In this document: positions 5,751 through 11,943 of the stretch, one piece after another
Layout of the letters: the number at the start of each line of letters is the position of its first letter
Position numbering within the stretch: the first letter of the stretch is position 1
Assembly (NCBI GenBank): GCA_900763965.1
Contig: CAAFMG010000050.1
Location: forward strand, 1 to 11,943
Direction: 5' to 3'
Length of the DNA: 11,943 bases
From: an uncultured Oscillospiraceae bacterium
GTDB lineage: Bacteria > Bacillota > Clostridia > Oscillospirales > Oscillospiraceae
Notes under the pieces: model-generated
Database searches by the model: none
Told to the model about the DNA's origin: nothing
Seen by the model: the letters and a program-made list of their open reading frames with translations, nothing else
Translations under genes and position numbers: made by a program

Positions 5751-6800
5751 ATGACTCAGCTTATGGACGCCATCGTTAAGCCCACTGCCGGTCCCGGCCT
5801 GGAACTGCGGAAGGTTCCCGTGCCTGTTCCCGGCCCCGGTGAGGTTCTTATTAAGGTTCACAAGACCGCCATCTGCGGTACTGACGTTCACATTTTCAAC
5901 TGGGATCCCTGGGCCCAGCTGCACATCAAGCCCCCTATGACCATCGGCCATGAATATGTGGGTGAGGTGGCCGCCGTAGGCCCCGGTGTCACCCGTCTGC
6001 AAATCGGCCAGCGTGTTTCCGGCGAAGGCCACCTGACCTGCCACCACTGCCGCAACTGCCACAACGGCAACATCCAGTGGTGCAAGGACACCGTCAGCGT
6101 GGGCGTTGACCGGGACGGCGCTTTTGCCGAATATGTGTGCATTCCCGAATCCAATGTCATCCTCATTGACGAGAGCCTGGACGAGGATGTGGTGGCCTTC
6201 TTCGATGCCTTTGGCAATGCCACCCACACCGCACTGATGTTCCCCCTGATCGGTGAGGACGTGCTGATCACCGGTGCAGGCCCCATCGGCATTATTGCCG
6301 CCGGTATCTGCAAGTTTGCCGGTGCCCGCCGGGTCATCATCACCGATATCAACGACTATCGTCTGGAGCTGGCCCGGAAGATGGGCGTGGATGCCGCAGT
6401 CAACACCGCCAGAGAAAACCTGCCCCAGATCATGAAGGAACAGGGGCTGACCGAGGGCTTTGACGTGGGTCTGGAAATGTCCGGCAACGGCATGGCCCTG
6501 TGCCAGATGATCGACGCCATGCGCAACGGCGGCAAGATCGCTCTGCTGGGCATCAGCAACAAGCCCATCCCCATGGACATGAACACCATCATCACCAAGG
6601 GCCTGACCCTGCAGGGCATCTACGGCCGCCGCATGGACAACTGGCACCAGATGAGCTACATGGTGCAGGGCGGTCTGGATGTCAGCCCCGTCATCACCCA
6701 TCGTTTCCACTACACAGATTTTGAAAAGGGCTTTGAGGCCATGAACAGCGGCAAGTCCGGCAAGGTCATTCTGGACTGGACCGGCAAGAAGGAGGGCTAA
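5751..6800 (+). CDS. tdh: L-threonine 3-dehydrogenase
   Basis: A 349-residue zinc-dependent, NAD-linked medium-chain dehydrogenase that oxidises L-threonine to 2-amino-3-ketobutyrate. Catalytic zinc ligands are visible at Cys42 (ICGTD), His67 and Glu68 (GHEY). The structural zinc cysteines are Cys97, Cys100, Cys103 and Cys111, spaced exactly as in E. coli Tdh (offset +4). The Rossmann loop is GAGPIG (175-180), and the aspartate in IITDIN fits NAD rather than NADP. Conserved DAFGNATHTAL and the C-terminal SGKVILDW also match. The ATG at 5751 is chosen because GGAGGA (5738-5743) lies 7 nt upstream; an in-frame TTG at 5736 would sit before that site. kbl follows 6 nt after the stop, forming a two-gene operon for the classical threonine dehydrogenase pathway. 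Confidence 0.97.
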   Translation: MTQLMDAIVKPTAGPGLELRKVPVPVPGPGEVLIKVHKTAICGTDVHIFNWDPWAQLHIKPPMTIGHEYVGEVAAVGPGVTRLQIGQRVSGEGHLTCHHCRNCHNGNIQWCKDTVSVGVDRDGAFAEYVCIPESNVILIDESLDEDVVAFFDAFGNATHTALMFPLIGEDVLITGAGPIGIIAAGICKFAGARRVIITDINDYRLELARKMGVDAAVNTARENLPQIMKEQGLTEGFDVGLEMSGNGMALCQMIDAMRNGGKIALLGISNKPIPMDMNTIITKGLTLQGIYGRRMDNWHQMSYMVQGGLDVSPVITHRFHYTDFEKGFEAMNSGKSGKVILDWTGKKEG

Positions 6801-6806
6801 CATCCT

Positions 6807-7994
6807 ATGAAATCCGCACTGAACGACTTTACCGCAGAACTGGAAGCCATCCGCGAGGCTGGCACCTGGCGGGAAGAACGTATCATCACCACCCCCCAGT
6901 ATTCCCGGATCGATACCACCGCCAAGCCCGGTGTGGTGAACTTCTGCGCCAACAACTACCTGGGTCTGTCCACCCATCCCGAACTCATCAAGGCCGCCAA
7001 GGAAAGCTATGACAAGTGGGGCTTCGGCCTGTCCTCTGTCCGCTTCATCTGCGGCACCCAGCAGATCCACAAGGATCTGGAGCGGAAGATTGCTGACTTC
7101 GTGGGAATGGACGATGCCATTCTCTACTCCTCCTGCTTTGATGCCAACGGCGGTCTGTTTGAGACGCTGCTGGGCAAGGAAGATGCCATCATCTCGGATG
7201 AACTGAACCATGCCTCCATCATTGACGGCGTGCGCCTGTGCAAGGCCATGCGCTACCGCTATAAGAACAACAACATGGAGGATCTGCGCGCCCAGCTGAC
7301 CGCCGCCCGGCAGGCCGGTGCCAAGAAGATCCTCATTGCCACCGACGGCGTTTTCTCCATGGACGGCTACATTGCCAACCTGCCCGCCATCTGCGACCTG
7401 GCCGATGAATTTGACGCTCTGGTGATGGTGGACGAAAGCCACGCCGTGGGCTTTATGGGCGAGCACGGCAGAGGCACCCCCGAATACTGCGGTGTCATGG
7501 GCCGGGTGGACATCCTCACCGGCACCTTCGGCAAGGCTCTGGGCGGCGCTTCCGGCGGCTATACTGCTGCCCGTCAGCCCATCGTAGACCTGCTGCGCCA
7601 GCGCAGCCGCCCCTACCTGTTCTCCAACACCGTGGCTCCCGCCATCTGTGCCGCCACCATCCGCACCATTGAGCTTCTGGAAGAAAGCACCGCTCTGCGG
7701 GACAAGGTTCACGAAAACGCCCGCTACTTCCGTGCCGAAATGGAGAAGGTGGGCTTCGATCTGCTGCCCGGTGAGCATCCCATTGTTCCTGTGATGCTGT
7801 ACGACCCCAAGGTTGCCCACGAGTTTGCCCGCCGTATGCTGGACAAGGGCGTTTATGTGGTAGCCTTCTGCTACCCCGTGGTTCCCAAGGGCAAGGACCG
7901 CATCCGCACCCAGATCTCTGCCGGACACACCAAAGAAGATCTCGACTTTGCTGTTCGGTGCTTCCGGGAAGTCAAGGAGGAAATGGGGCTGTAA
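6807..7994 (+). CDS. kbl: Glycine C-acetyltransferase (2-amino-3-ketobutyrate CoA ligase)
   Basis: A 395-residue PLP enzyme of the alpha-oxoamine synthase family. It takes the unstable product of Tdh and cleaves it with CoA to glycine and acetyl-CoA. Visible features: NFCANNYLGLSTHPE (45-59), GFGLSSVRFICGTQ (72-85), NHASIIDG with His136, DGVFSMDG (180-187), VDESHAVGFMG with Asp209 and His212, and GTFGKALGGASGG with PLP-binding Lys243. E. coli Kbl has the corresponding lysine at 244 and 398 residues. The ATG follows the tdh stop by 6 nt and uses GGAGG (6791-6795) inside the end of tdh. Co-transcription with tdh, ended by the terminator at 8002, fits metabolic coupling. Gene order is tdh-kbl, opposite to E. 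coli kbl-tdh. Confidence 0.97.
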   Translation: MKSALNDFTAELEAIREAGTWREERIITTPQYSRIDTTAKPGVVNFCANNYLGLSTHPELIKAAKESYDKWGFGLSSVRFICGTQQIHKDLERKIADFVGMDDAILYSSCFDANGGLFETLLGKEDAIISDELNHASIIDGVRLCKAMRYRYKNNNMEDLRAQLTAARQAGAKKILIATDGVFSMDGYIANLPAICDLADEFDALVMVDESHAVGFMGEHGRGTPEYCGVMGRVDILTGTFGKALGGASGGYTAARQPIVDLLRQRSRPYLFSNTVAPAICAATIRTIELLEESTALRDKVHENARYFRAEMEKVGFDLLPGEHPIVPVMLYDPKVAHEFARRMLDKGVYVVAFCYPVVPKGKDRIRTQISAGHTKEDLDFAVRCFREVKEEMGL

Positions 7995-8001
7995 CAGCGC
8001 C

Positions 8002-8036
8002 AAAGTCCACCGGGTTCCCCCTCGGTGGACTTTTTT
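8002..8036 (+). terminator. Rho-independent terminator of tdh-kbl
   Basis: An 11-bp stem (AAAGTCCACCG, 10-nt loop, CGGTGGACTTT) merges into a run of six T (8031-8036). It starts 8 nt after the kbl stop and separates the operon from glgB. Confidence 0.93.
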
Positions 8037-8086
8037 CCTATGGGCCATGAATCTTCTCCCAAAAATACGACAGGACAGGTGACATT

Positions 8087-10105
8087 ATGTATCGACTGCT
8101 TGAACTGAATCCCCAGCTGCAATGCTTTCGCGGAGACATTGACCTGCGTATGTTTCTGTATCAAACCACCAAAAAGCGTATCCTGCAGGACGGTCAAACA
8201 CTGAATGATTTTGCCAATGCCCACAATTACTACGGCTTCCACCGGACCAAAACCGGCTGGGCCTACCGGGAATGGGCGCCTTCTGCCTATCAGCTGTACC
8301 TGACCGGTGATTTCAACGACTGGGATCCCACCAGCCATCCCCTGACCCGCCTGGAAAACGGCGACTGGGAGCTGCTGCTGGAAGGCAAGGACGCCCTCTG
8401 GGAGGGCTGCCGGGTCAAAACCGTGGTGGATGCCAACATGACCCGGACAGAGCACATCCCCCTCTACGCACGCCGTGTGGTGCAGGATCCCAAGACCATC
8501 ACCTTCAACGCCGAGGTGGTGGATCCCAGCAAGGTCTTCCCCTGGACGGATGCCAACTTCAAGGGTGAGGATGAGCTGTATATTTACGAGGCCCATGTGG
8601 GCATGGCCCAGGAGGAGGGCAAGATCGGCACCTACCGGGAATTTGCCGACAACATCCTGCCCCGGATCGTGGAGGCCGGATACAACACCGTGCAGCTGAT
8701 GGCCATTATGGAGCATCCCTACTACGGCTCCTTCGGCTATCAGGTCTCCAACTTCTTCGCCGCTTCCAGCTGGTTCGGCAAGCCGGAGGATCTGAAATAT
8801 CTGGTCAACCGGGCCCATGAACTGGGTCTGCGGGTTCTGCTGGATGTGGTGCACTCCCATGCCGTGCGGAACACCGCCGAGGGCATTGATATGTTCGACG
8901 GCACCACCTGGCAGTTCTTCCACGACGGCAGCAAGGGTGACCACCCCGCCTGGGGCACCAAGTGCTTTGACTATGGCAAAACCGGCGTGCTGCACTTTTT
9001 GCTGTCCAACCTAAAATTCTGGATGACGGAATACCACTTTGACGGCTTCCGTTTCGATGGTGTCACCTCCATGCTCTACCATGACCACGGTCTGGGCACC
9101 AACTTTGACGATAACAGCAAGTATTTCTCCTACAACACCCACACCGAGGCTGTCACCTATTTGCAGCTGGCCAATGAGCTGATCCGTCAGGTCAACCCCA
9201 GAGCCATCACCATTGCCGAGGATATGTCCGGTATGCCCGGCATGGCGCTGCCTATTTGTGACGGCGGTATCGGCTTTGACTACCGGCTGGGCATGGGTCT
9301 GCCGGATATGTGGATCAGCGCCGTCAAGGGCGAGGATCAGTTCTGGGATCTGAACAAAATGTGGTCCAGCATGTGCCTGCGCCGCCCCGGTGAAAAGACC
9401 ATTGCCTATGTGGAGTCCCACGATCAGGCCCTGGTGGGTGACCAGACCATGATCTTCCGTCTGGCCGGTGCCAATATGTACACCGACATGGACAAGATCT
9501 GCCACAATCCCATCATCGACCGGGCCATTGCCCTGCACAAGATGATCCGTCTGTTCACCCTGGCCGGCGGCGGAGAGGGCTACCTCAATTTCATGGGCAA
9601 TGAATTCGGTCACCCCGAATGGATCGACTTTCCCCGGGAGGGCAACGGCTGGAGCTTCCACTACTGCCGCCGCCAGTGGAGCCTGAAGGAAAACGGCTAT
9701 CTGAAATATCAGTGGCTGGGAGACTTTGACGAGGACATGGTGAACCTGACCAAGAAGAACAAGATCTTCCAGCAGCACATGGCCGACCTGCTTCTGATGA
9801 AGGCCCCGGAGCAGACCTGCGCCTTCTACCGCCACGGTCTGATGTTCGTGTTCAACTTCCACTTCTGCCACAGCCTCCAGGATGTTCTGATCCATGTTCC
9901 CAATCCCGGAGAGTACACCGTCGTCCTCAGCTCCGATGACAAACGGTACGGCGGCTTCGGCAATGTGAAAAAGCAGACCTACAAGACCAAGGAATTTGAC
10001 GGCAAGCATTATATCGACCTCTATATCCCCGCCCGCACCTGCTTTGTTCTGAAAGAAAAGAAGTGCGCCCCGGTGAAAATGGCAACGAAAAAAGCAGCAA
10101 AATGA
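8087..10105 (+). CDS. glgB: 1,4-alpha-glucan branching enzyme, GH13_8 (eukaryote-like) type
   Basis: A 672-residue glycogen branching enzyme that cuts alpha-1,4 chains and reattaches them as alpha-1,6 branches. The N-terminal carbohydrate-binding (CBM48-like) part shows AYREWAPSAYQLYLTGDFNDWD (about 62-83). Catalytic barrel regions are DVVHSH (253-258), GFRFDG with nucleophile Asp324, IAEDMSG with acid/base Glu378, and ESHDQALVGD with His445-Asp446. These wordings match plant, animal and Bacteroides-type enzymes (GH13_8) rather than the E. coli-type GlgB (GH13_9). The C-terminal beta domain ends near ARTCFVLKEKK, followed by a short Lys/Ala tail (to 672). The ribosome binding site AGGTGA (8077-8082) is modest and close. 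No other glycogen gene is adjacent, and no clear promoter is visible in 8037-8086. Confidence 0.93.
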   Translation: MYRLLELNPQLQCFRGDIDLRMFLYQTTKKRILQDGQTLNDFANAHNYYGFHRTKTGWAYREWAPSAYQLYLTGDFNDWDPTSHPLTRLENGDWELLLEGKDALWEGCRVKTVVDANMTRTEHIPLYARRVVQDPKTITFNAEVVDPSKVFPWTDANFKGEDELYIYEAHVGMAQEEGKIGTYREFADNILPRIVEAGYNTVQLMAIMEHPYYGSFGYQVSNFFAASSWFGKPEDLKYLVNRAHELGLRVLLDVVHSHAVRNTAEGIDMFDGTTWQFFHDGSKGDHPAWGTKCFDYGKTGVLHFLLSNLKFWMTEYHFDGFRFDGVTSMLYHDHGLGTNFDDNSKYFSYNTHTEAVTYLQLANELIRQVNPRAITIAEDMSGMPGMALPICDGGIGFDYRLGMGLPDMWISAVKGEDQFWDLNKMWSSMCLRRPGEKTIAYVESHDQALVGDQTMIFRLAGANMYTDMDKICHNPIIDRAIALHKMIRLFTLAGGGEGYLNFMGNEFGHPEWIDFPREGNGWSFHYCRRQWSLKENGYLKYQWLGDFDEDMVNLTKKNKIFQQHMADLLLMKAPEQTCAFYRHGLMFVFNFHFCHSLQDVLIHVPNPGEYTVVLSSDDKRYGGFGNVKKQTYKTKEFDGKHYIDLYIPARTCFVLKEKKCAPVKMATKKAAK

Positions 10106-10109
10106 TCAC

Positions 10110-10147
10110 AACCCCCGCATGACCAACGGCCATGCGGGGGTTTCATT
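10110..10147 (+). terminator. Shared hairpin terminator between glgB and the M20 gene
   Basis: A perfect 12-bp stem (AACCCCCGCATG, 9-nt loop, CATGCGGGGGTT) starts 4 nt after the glgB stop. The T tract is interrupted (TTTCATTT) on the plus strand and weaker on the minus strand. It lies between convergent genes and probably serves both. Confidence 0.8.
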
Positions 10148-10179
10148 TGTATATAGACAGTTTTTCTTGTCTTTGTTCC

Positions 10180-11352
10180 TTACGGATTTTCCTCCAGCCA
10201 GGTTTCGGCCACCTTGGCATACAGGGCAGCCTCCAGGGGCAGCGCATCCTCATGGAACAGGATGTGGGGGTTGTGCTGACCGACCCACTGGGCCGGATCG
10301 GCAACCCCAGCGCCAATGCCGACGATCACGGAAGGAACCTGCTGTCCATAGAAGGCAAAGTCCTCACTGCCCATGGTATGCAGGCCGGGAACCAGCGTCA
10401 CATCCGCCTTGACTGCCTTGGCGCAGCGGATCGTCAACTCTGTCAAGGCATCGTCACAGGCCACGGATGGTACATCGCTCAGTGTTTCCACCGTAACCGC
10501 AGCCCGATAGGCCTTGGCCACCGACTCCGCCACCTCTGTGATCCGGGTCAAAAGATACCCCCGCAGCTCCCGGTCAAAGGTACGCAGCGTACCTTCCAAA
10601 ATGGCATAATCCGGAATGATGTTGGCTGCACTGCCCCCTTCAAAATGGCCGATGGTCAGAACCGCCTTCTGGGATGGGGCGATTTCTCTTGCGATGATCT
10701 CTTGCAGCGCCATAACGATATTGGCACCGACAGCAATGGGATCAATGCCCATTTCCGGAGCGGATCCGTGGGTGCCTTTCCCCTGCACCCGGATGCGGAA
10801 GCCGTAAACCGAGGCCATGGTATTCTTGCCGTAAGCCACGCTGCCGCAGGGCATGGCCGCAAATACATGGGTGGCAAATGCCGCATCCACCTTGGGATCT
10901 TCCATCACGCCATGGGCAATGGCCGCAGACGCACCTTTGAAGATTTCCTCCCCCGCCTGGAAAATCAGCTTGACGGTACCCTTCAGTTCCGATTCATGGG
11001 CCTTCAGGATCCTGGCTGCCCCCAGCAGCGCGGCGGTATGACAATCGTGGCCGCAGGCGTGCATATTGCCGTTGGTGGAGGCAAAGCACAGGCCGGACTG
11101 TTCCACCACCGGCAGTGCATCCATATCCGCCCGGAGCAGGATACACTTTCCCCCTTTGCCGATGGTGGCAGTGATGCAGGAGCAGTCCCGGTATACCCGG
11201 TAATGGATCCCCATTTGTTCCAGCTTTTCCGTGACAAAAGCAACGGTCTGAGGCAGCTCCAGACCAATTTCAGGGATCTGGTGCAGCGCCCGCCTGTTGG
11301 CCAGGATCTCCTCCCGAATCTGCATTGCTTCCTTCATCGTGTCAATGTACAT
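10180..11352 (-). CDS. M20 family amidohydrolase (M20D, hippurate hydrolase/N-acyl amino acid deacylase-like)
   Basis: A 390-residue cytosolic metal-dependent amidohydrolase, expected to remove acyl groups from N-acyl amino acids or related amides; substrate cannot be read from sequence. Visible M20D marks: LHQIPEIGLELPQT (23-36), LLRADMDALPV (72-82), MHACGHDCHTAALLGAA (97-113, with the family Cys100 and His102), FQAGEE with Glu135-Glu136, THVFAAMPCGSV with His162, GKGTHGSAPEMGIDPI (191-206, dimerisation-domain His195), GSAANIIPDYAILEGTLR, GSEDFAFYGQQVP (328-340) and a final HNPHILFHEDAL. Length is typical. No signal peptide is seen. The ATG at 11352 is the first in frame after a weak AGGATGGA site about 9 nt upstream; a Met at residue 6 has no ribosome binding site. 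It is monocistronic with its own promoter, and convergent with glgB. Confidence 0.9.
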   Translation of the reverse strand: MYIDTMKEAMQIREEILANRRALHQIPEIGLELPQTVAFVTEKLEQMGIHYRVYRDCSCITATIGKGGKCILLRADMDALPVVEQSGLCFASTNGNMHACGHDCHTAALLGAARILKAHESELKGTVKLIFQAGEEIFKGASAAIAHGVMEDPKVDAAFATHVFAAMPCGSVAYGKNTMASVYGFRIRVQGKGTHGSAPEMGIDPIAVGANIVMALQEIIAREIAPSQKAVLTIGHFEGGSAANIIPDYAILEGTLRTFDRELRGYLLTRITEVAESVAKAYRAAVTVETLSDVPSVACDDALTELTIRCAKAVKADVTLVPGLHTMGSEDFAFYGQQVPSVIVGIGAGVADPAQWVGQHNPHILFHEDALPLEAALYAKVAETWLEENP

Positions 11353-11375
11353 AGAACGTATTCCATCCTGTCTTA

Positions 11376-11448
11376 GGGACCTCTGAGCAAATCGTCTGGG
11401 CTGCCGGGGGCTTTCCCCCAGTGCCTGCCGGTTTCATCACAGGTTCCC
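11376..11448 (-). promoter_or_regulatory. Structured 5' leader of the M20 gene
   Basis: Minus strand: GGGAACCT (11448-11441) can pair with AGGTCCC (11382-11376), one bulged A, closing a domain that contains a GC-rich hairpin CTGGGGG/AAAG/CCCCCGG (11421-11404). The domain lies between the promoter and the ribosome binding site. It does not match a riboswitch class I recognise, and there is no T tract after the hairpin. Confidence 0.4.
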
Positions 11449-11464
11449 TGAATTTCATGCTCCT

Positions 11465-11493
11465 ATTGTAATCACCGCAACGGGAAATGTCAA
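11465..11493 (-). promoter_or_regulatory. Sigma-A promoter of the M20 gene
   Basis: Minus strand: perfect TTGACA (11493-11488), 17-nt spacer, TACAAT (11470-11465), 5 of 6 at the -10. Transcription would begin near 11458, giving a leader of about 105 nt. Confidence 0.9.
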
Positions 11494-11534
11494 TTTGTGG
11501 ATCTTCTTTTTTTAGCACTTTCATGGTGCTGTCC

Positions 11535-11652
11535 TAGTAGAGCAAATCTCTTAAAACTTCATAAATGCGTTTTAACTTAGCGCTGCCATTATCCGCAGAA
11601 AAGACGAACCGCATTTCTATCAAAACGAATCTTTAAAGGATATGCTCTACTA
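11535..11652. mobile_element. 118-bp foldback (MITE-like) element
   Basis: Perfect 10-bp terminal inverted repeats, TAGTAGAGCA (11535-11544) and TGCTCTACTA (11643-11652), extend imperfectly inward (AATCTCTTAAAACTTC against the reverse complement TATCCTTTAAAGATTC) and again at ATAAATGCG (11561-11569) against CGCATTTCTAT. There is no gene inside. TA at both outer ends is compatible with TA target use. It directly abuts the tail module of repeat copy C and lies upstream of the M20 promoter. Its ends differ from those of the 800-966 element. Confidence 0.7.
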
Positions 11653-11654
11653 CG

Positions 11655-11943
11655 AACGCTCCGAAATCACCCCGGCATAAATTCGGTGGCACAGACCGCT
11701 TAGGGGTGGTGCTCCGCGCAGCGAATCAAAATAAAATGATCGCCGGGGGCGATCACTCAATAATCCAACGGCTATCAGCCGCCCGCCAACATGGCAAGTT
11801 TTTGAGCAGAACCGTTACACACCCAACAAGCCCTTAATATTGCAAATATACCATGTTTCGACAATATACCGCCGAATTGCATTTGCAAATATTTGGTATT
11901 GCATTATCGGCGCTTTGCGCCGACGTTATTTCCCCCATGGGGA
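11655..11943 (-). repeat. Dispersed intergenic palindromic repeat, copy C (inverted, continues past window end)
   Basis: Third copy, opposite in orientation to A and B. The core at about 11760-11943 contains the conserved hairpin TCGGCGC/GCGCCGA (11907-11923, loop TTT), a 24-nt and a 26-nt stretch identical to copy A (the latter at 11799-11824), and the terminal hairpin reduced to CGGCT/ATC/AGCCG (11769-11781). The tail module with CACCGAAT...ATTTCGG (11655-11692) has the same relative order as after copy A. About 55 nt of extra sequence between core and tail includes a perfect 8-bp hairpin at 11737-11755. The stretch 11655-11943 holds no supported gene. Confidence 0.85.

Noticed and set aside
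5745..8048. Minus-strand 767-codon open frame opposite tdh and kbl
   Set aside because: It is a codon-bias shadow: it spans two well-recognised genes on the other strand, has low-complexity Gly/His/Ala/Val-rich translation and no recognisable domain.
8740..10009. Minus-strand frames opposite glgB
   Set aside because: They lie antisense to the catalytic regions of the branching enzyme and show no independent signals.
10132..11376. Plus-strand 414-codon frame opposite the M20 amidohydrolase
   Set aside because: The minus-strand frame carries full M20 motifs, a promoter and a start. The plus frame has no family similarity and overlaps the glgB terminator.
11353..11464. Cobalamin-type riboswitch in the M20 leader
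   Set aside because: A few words (GGGAA, GGCACTG) recall the B12 box, but the leader is too short and the conserved core order is not present.
11342..11524. 60-codon minus-strand frame upstream of the M20 gene
   Set aside because: It overlaps the promoter and leader, has no good ribosome binding site and no recognisable sequence.

Overview
The window looks like chromosomal DNA of a spore-forming, moderately GC-rich Clostridia bacterium, probably a gut Oscillospiraceae/Ruminococcaceae-type organism. That placement is inferred from a spoIIID gene, strong GGAGG ribosome binding sites, consensus sigma-A promoters, a Gram-positive style Tex/RsmE/Tdh/Kbl gene set and intergenic spaces packed with GC-rich palindromic repeats. 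No phage, plasmid, CRISPR, toxin or transposase gene is visible. The coding content is housekeeping.

Layout. Positions 1-440 hold copy A of a dispersed intergenic repeat and the terminator of spoIIID. spoIIID (443-691, minus) is a small sporulation regulator with a sigma-E-like promoter. It is divergent from a threonine aldolase-like PLP enzyme (986-2026, plus), whose consensus sigma-A promoter is separated from its GTG start by a 167-bp near-palindromic foldback element. Repeat copy B fills 2035-2267. A tRNA-Ala(CGC) with perfect promoter and terminator (2290-2451, minus) is followed by tex (2527-4668, plus) and rsmE (4741-5472, minus). The tdh-kbl operon (5751-7994, plus) and a eukaryote-like GH13_8 glycogen branching enzyme (8087-10105, plus) follow. 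An M20 amidohydrolase (10180-11352, minus) has a strong promoter and a structured leader. The right end (11535-11943) holds a 118-bp foldback element and repeat copy C in inverted orientation.

How the genes fit together. Two separate routes from threonine to glycine lie in the window: the aldolase (glycine plus acetaldehyde) and Tdh plus Kbl (glycine plus acetyl-CoA). Tex and RsmE act in RNA-related housekeeping. GlgB branches glycogen, and the M20 enzyme probably deacylates N-acyl amino acids. Most transcription units are one or two genes with their own promoter and hairpin terminator.

The least explained material is the non-coding DNA. A repeat family has three copies here (A, B, C). It has conserved hairpins with compensatory changes, inverted ends in two copies, and a modular tail reused elsewhere. 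Two unrelated miniature inverted-repeat elements are also present. One sits inside the aldolase leader and the other lies at the end of repeat C. I see no evidence of a new protein-coding system; the repeats are the best candidates for something undescribed.
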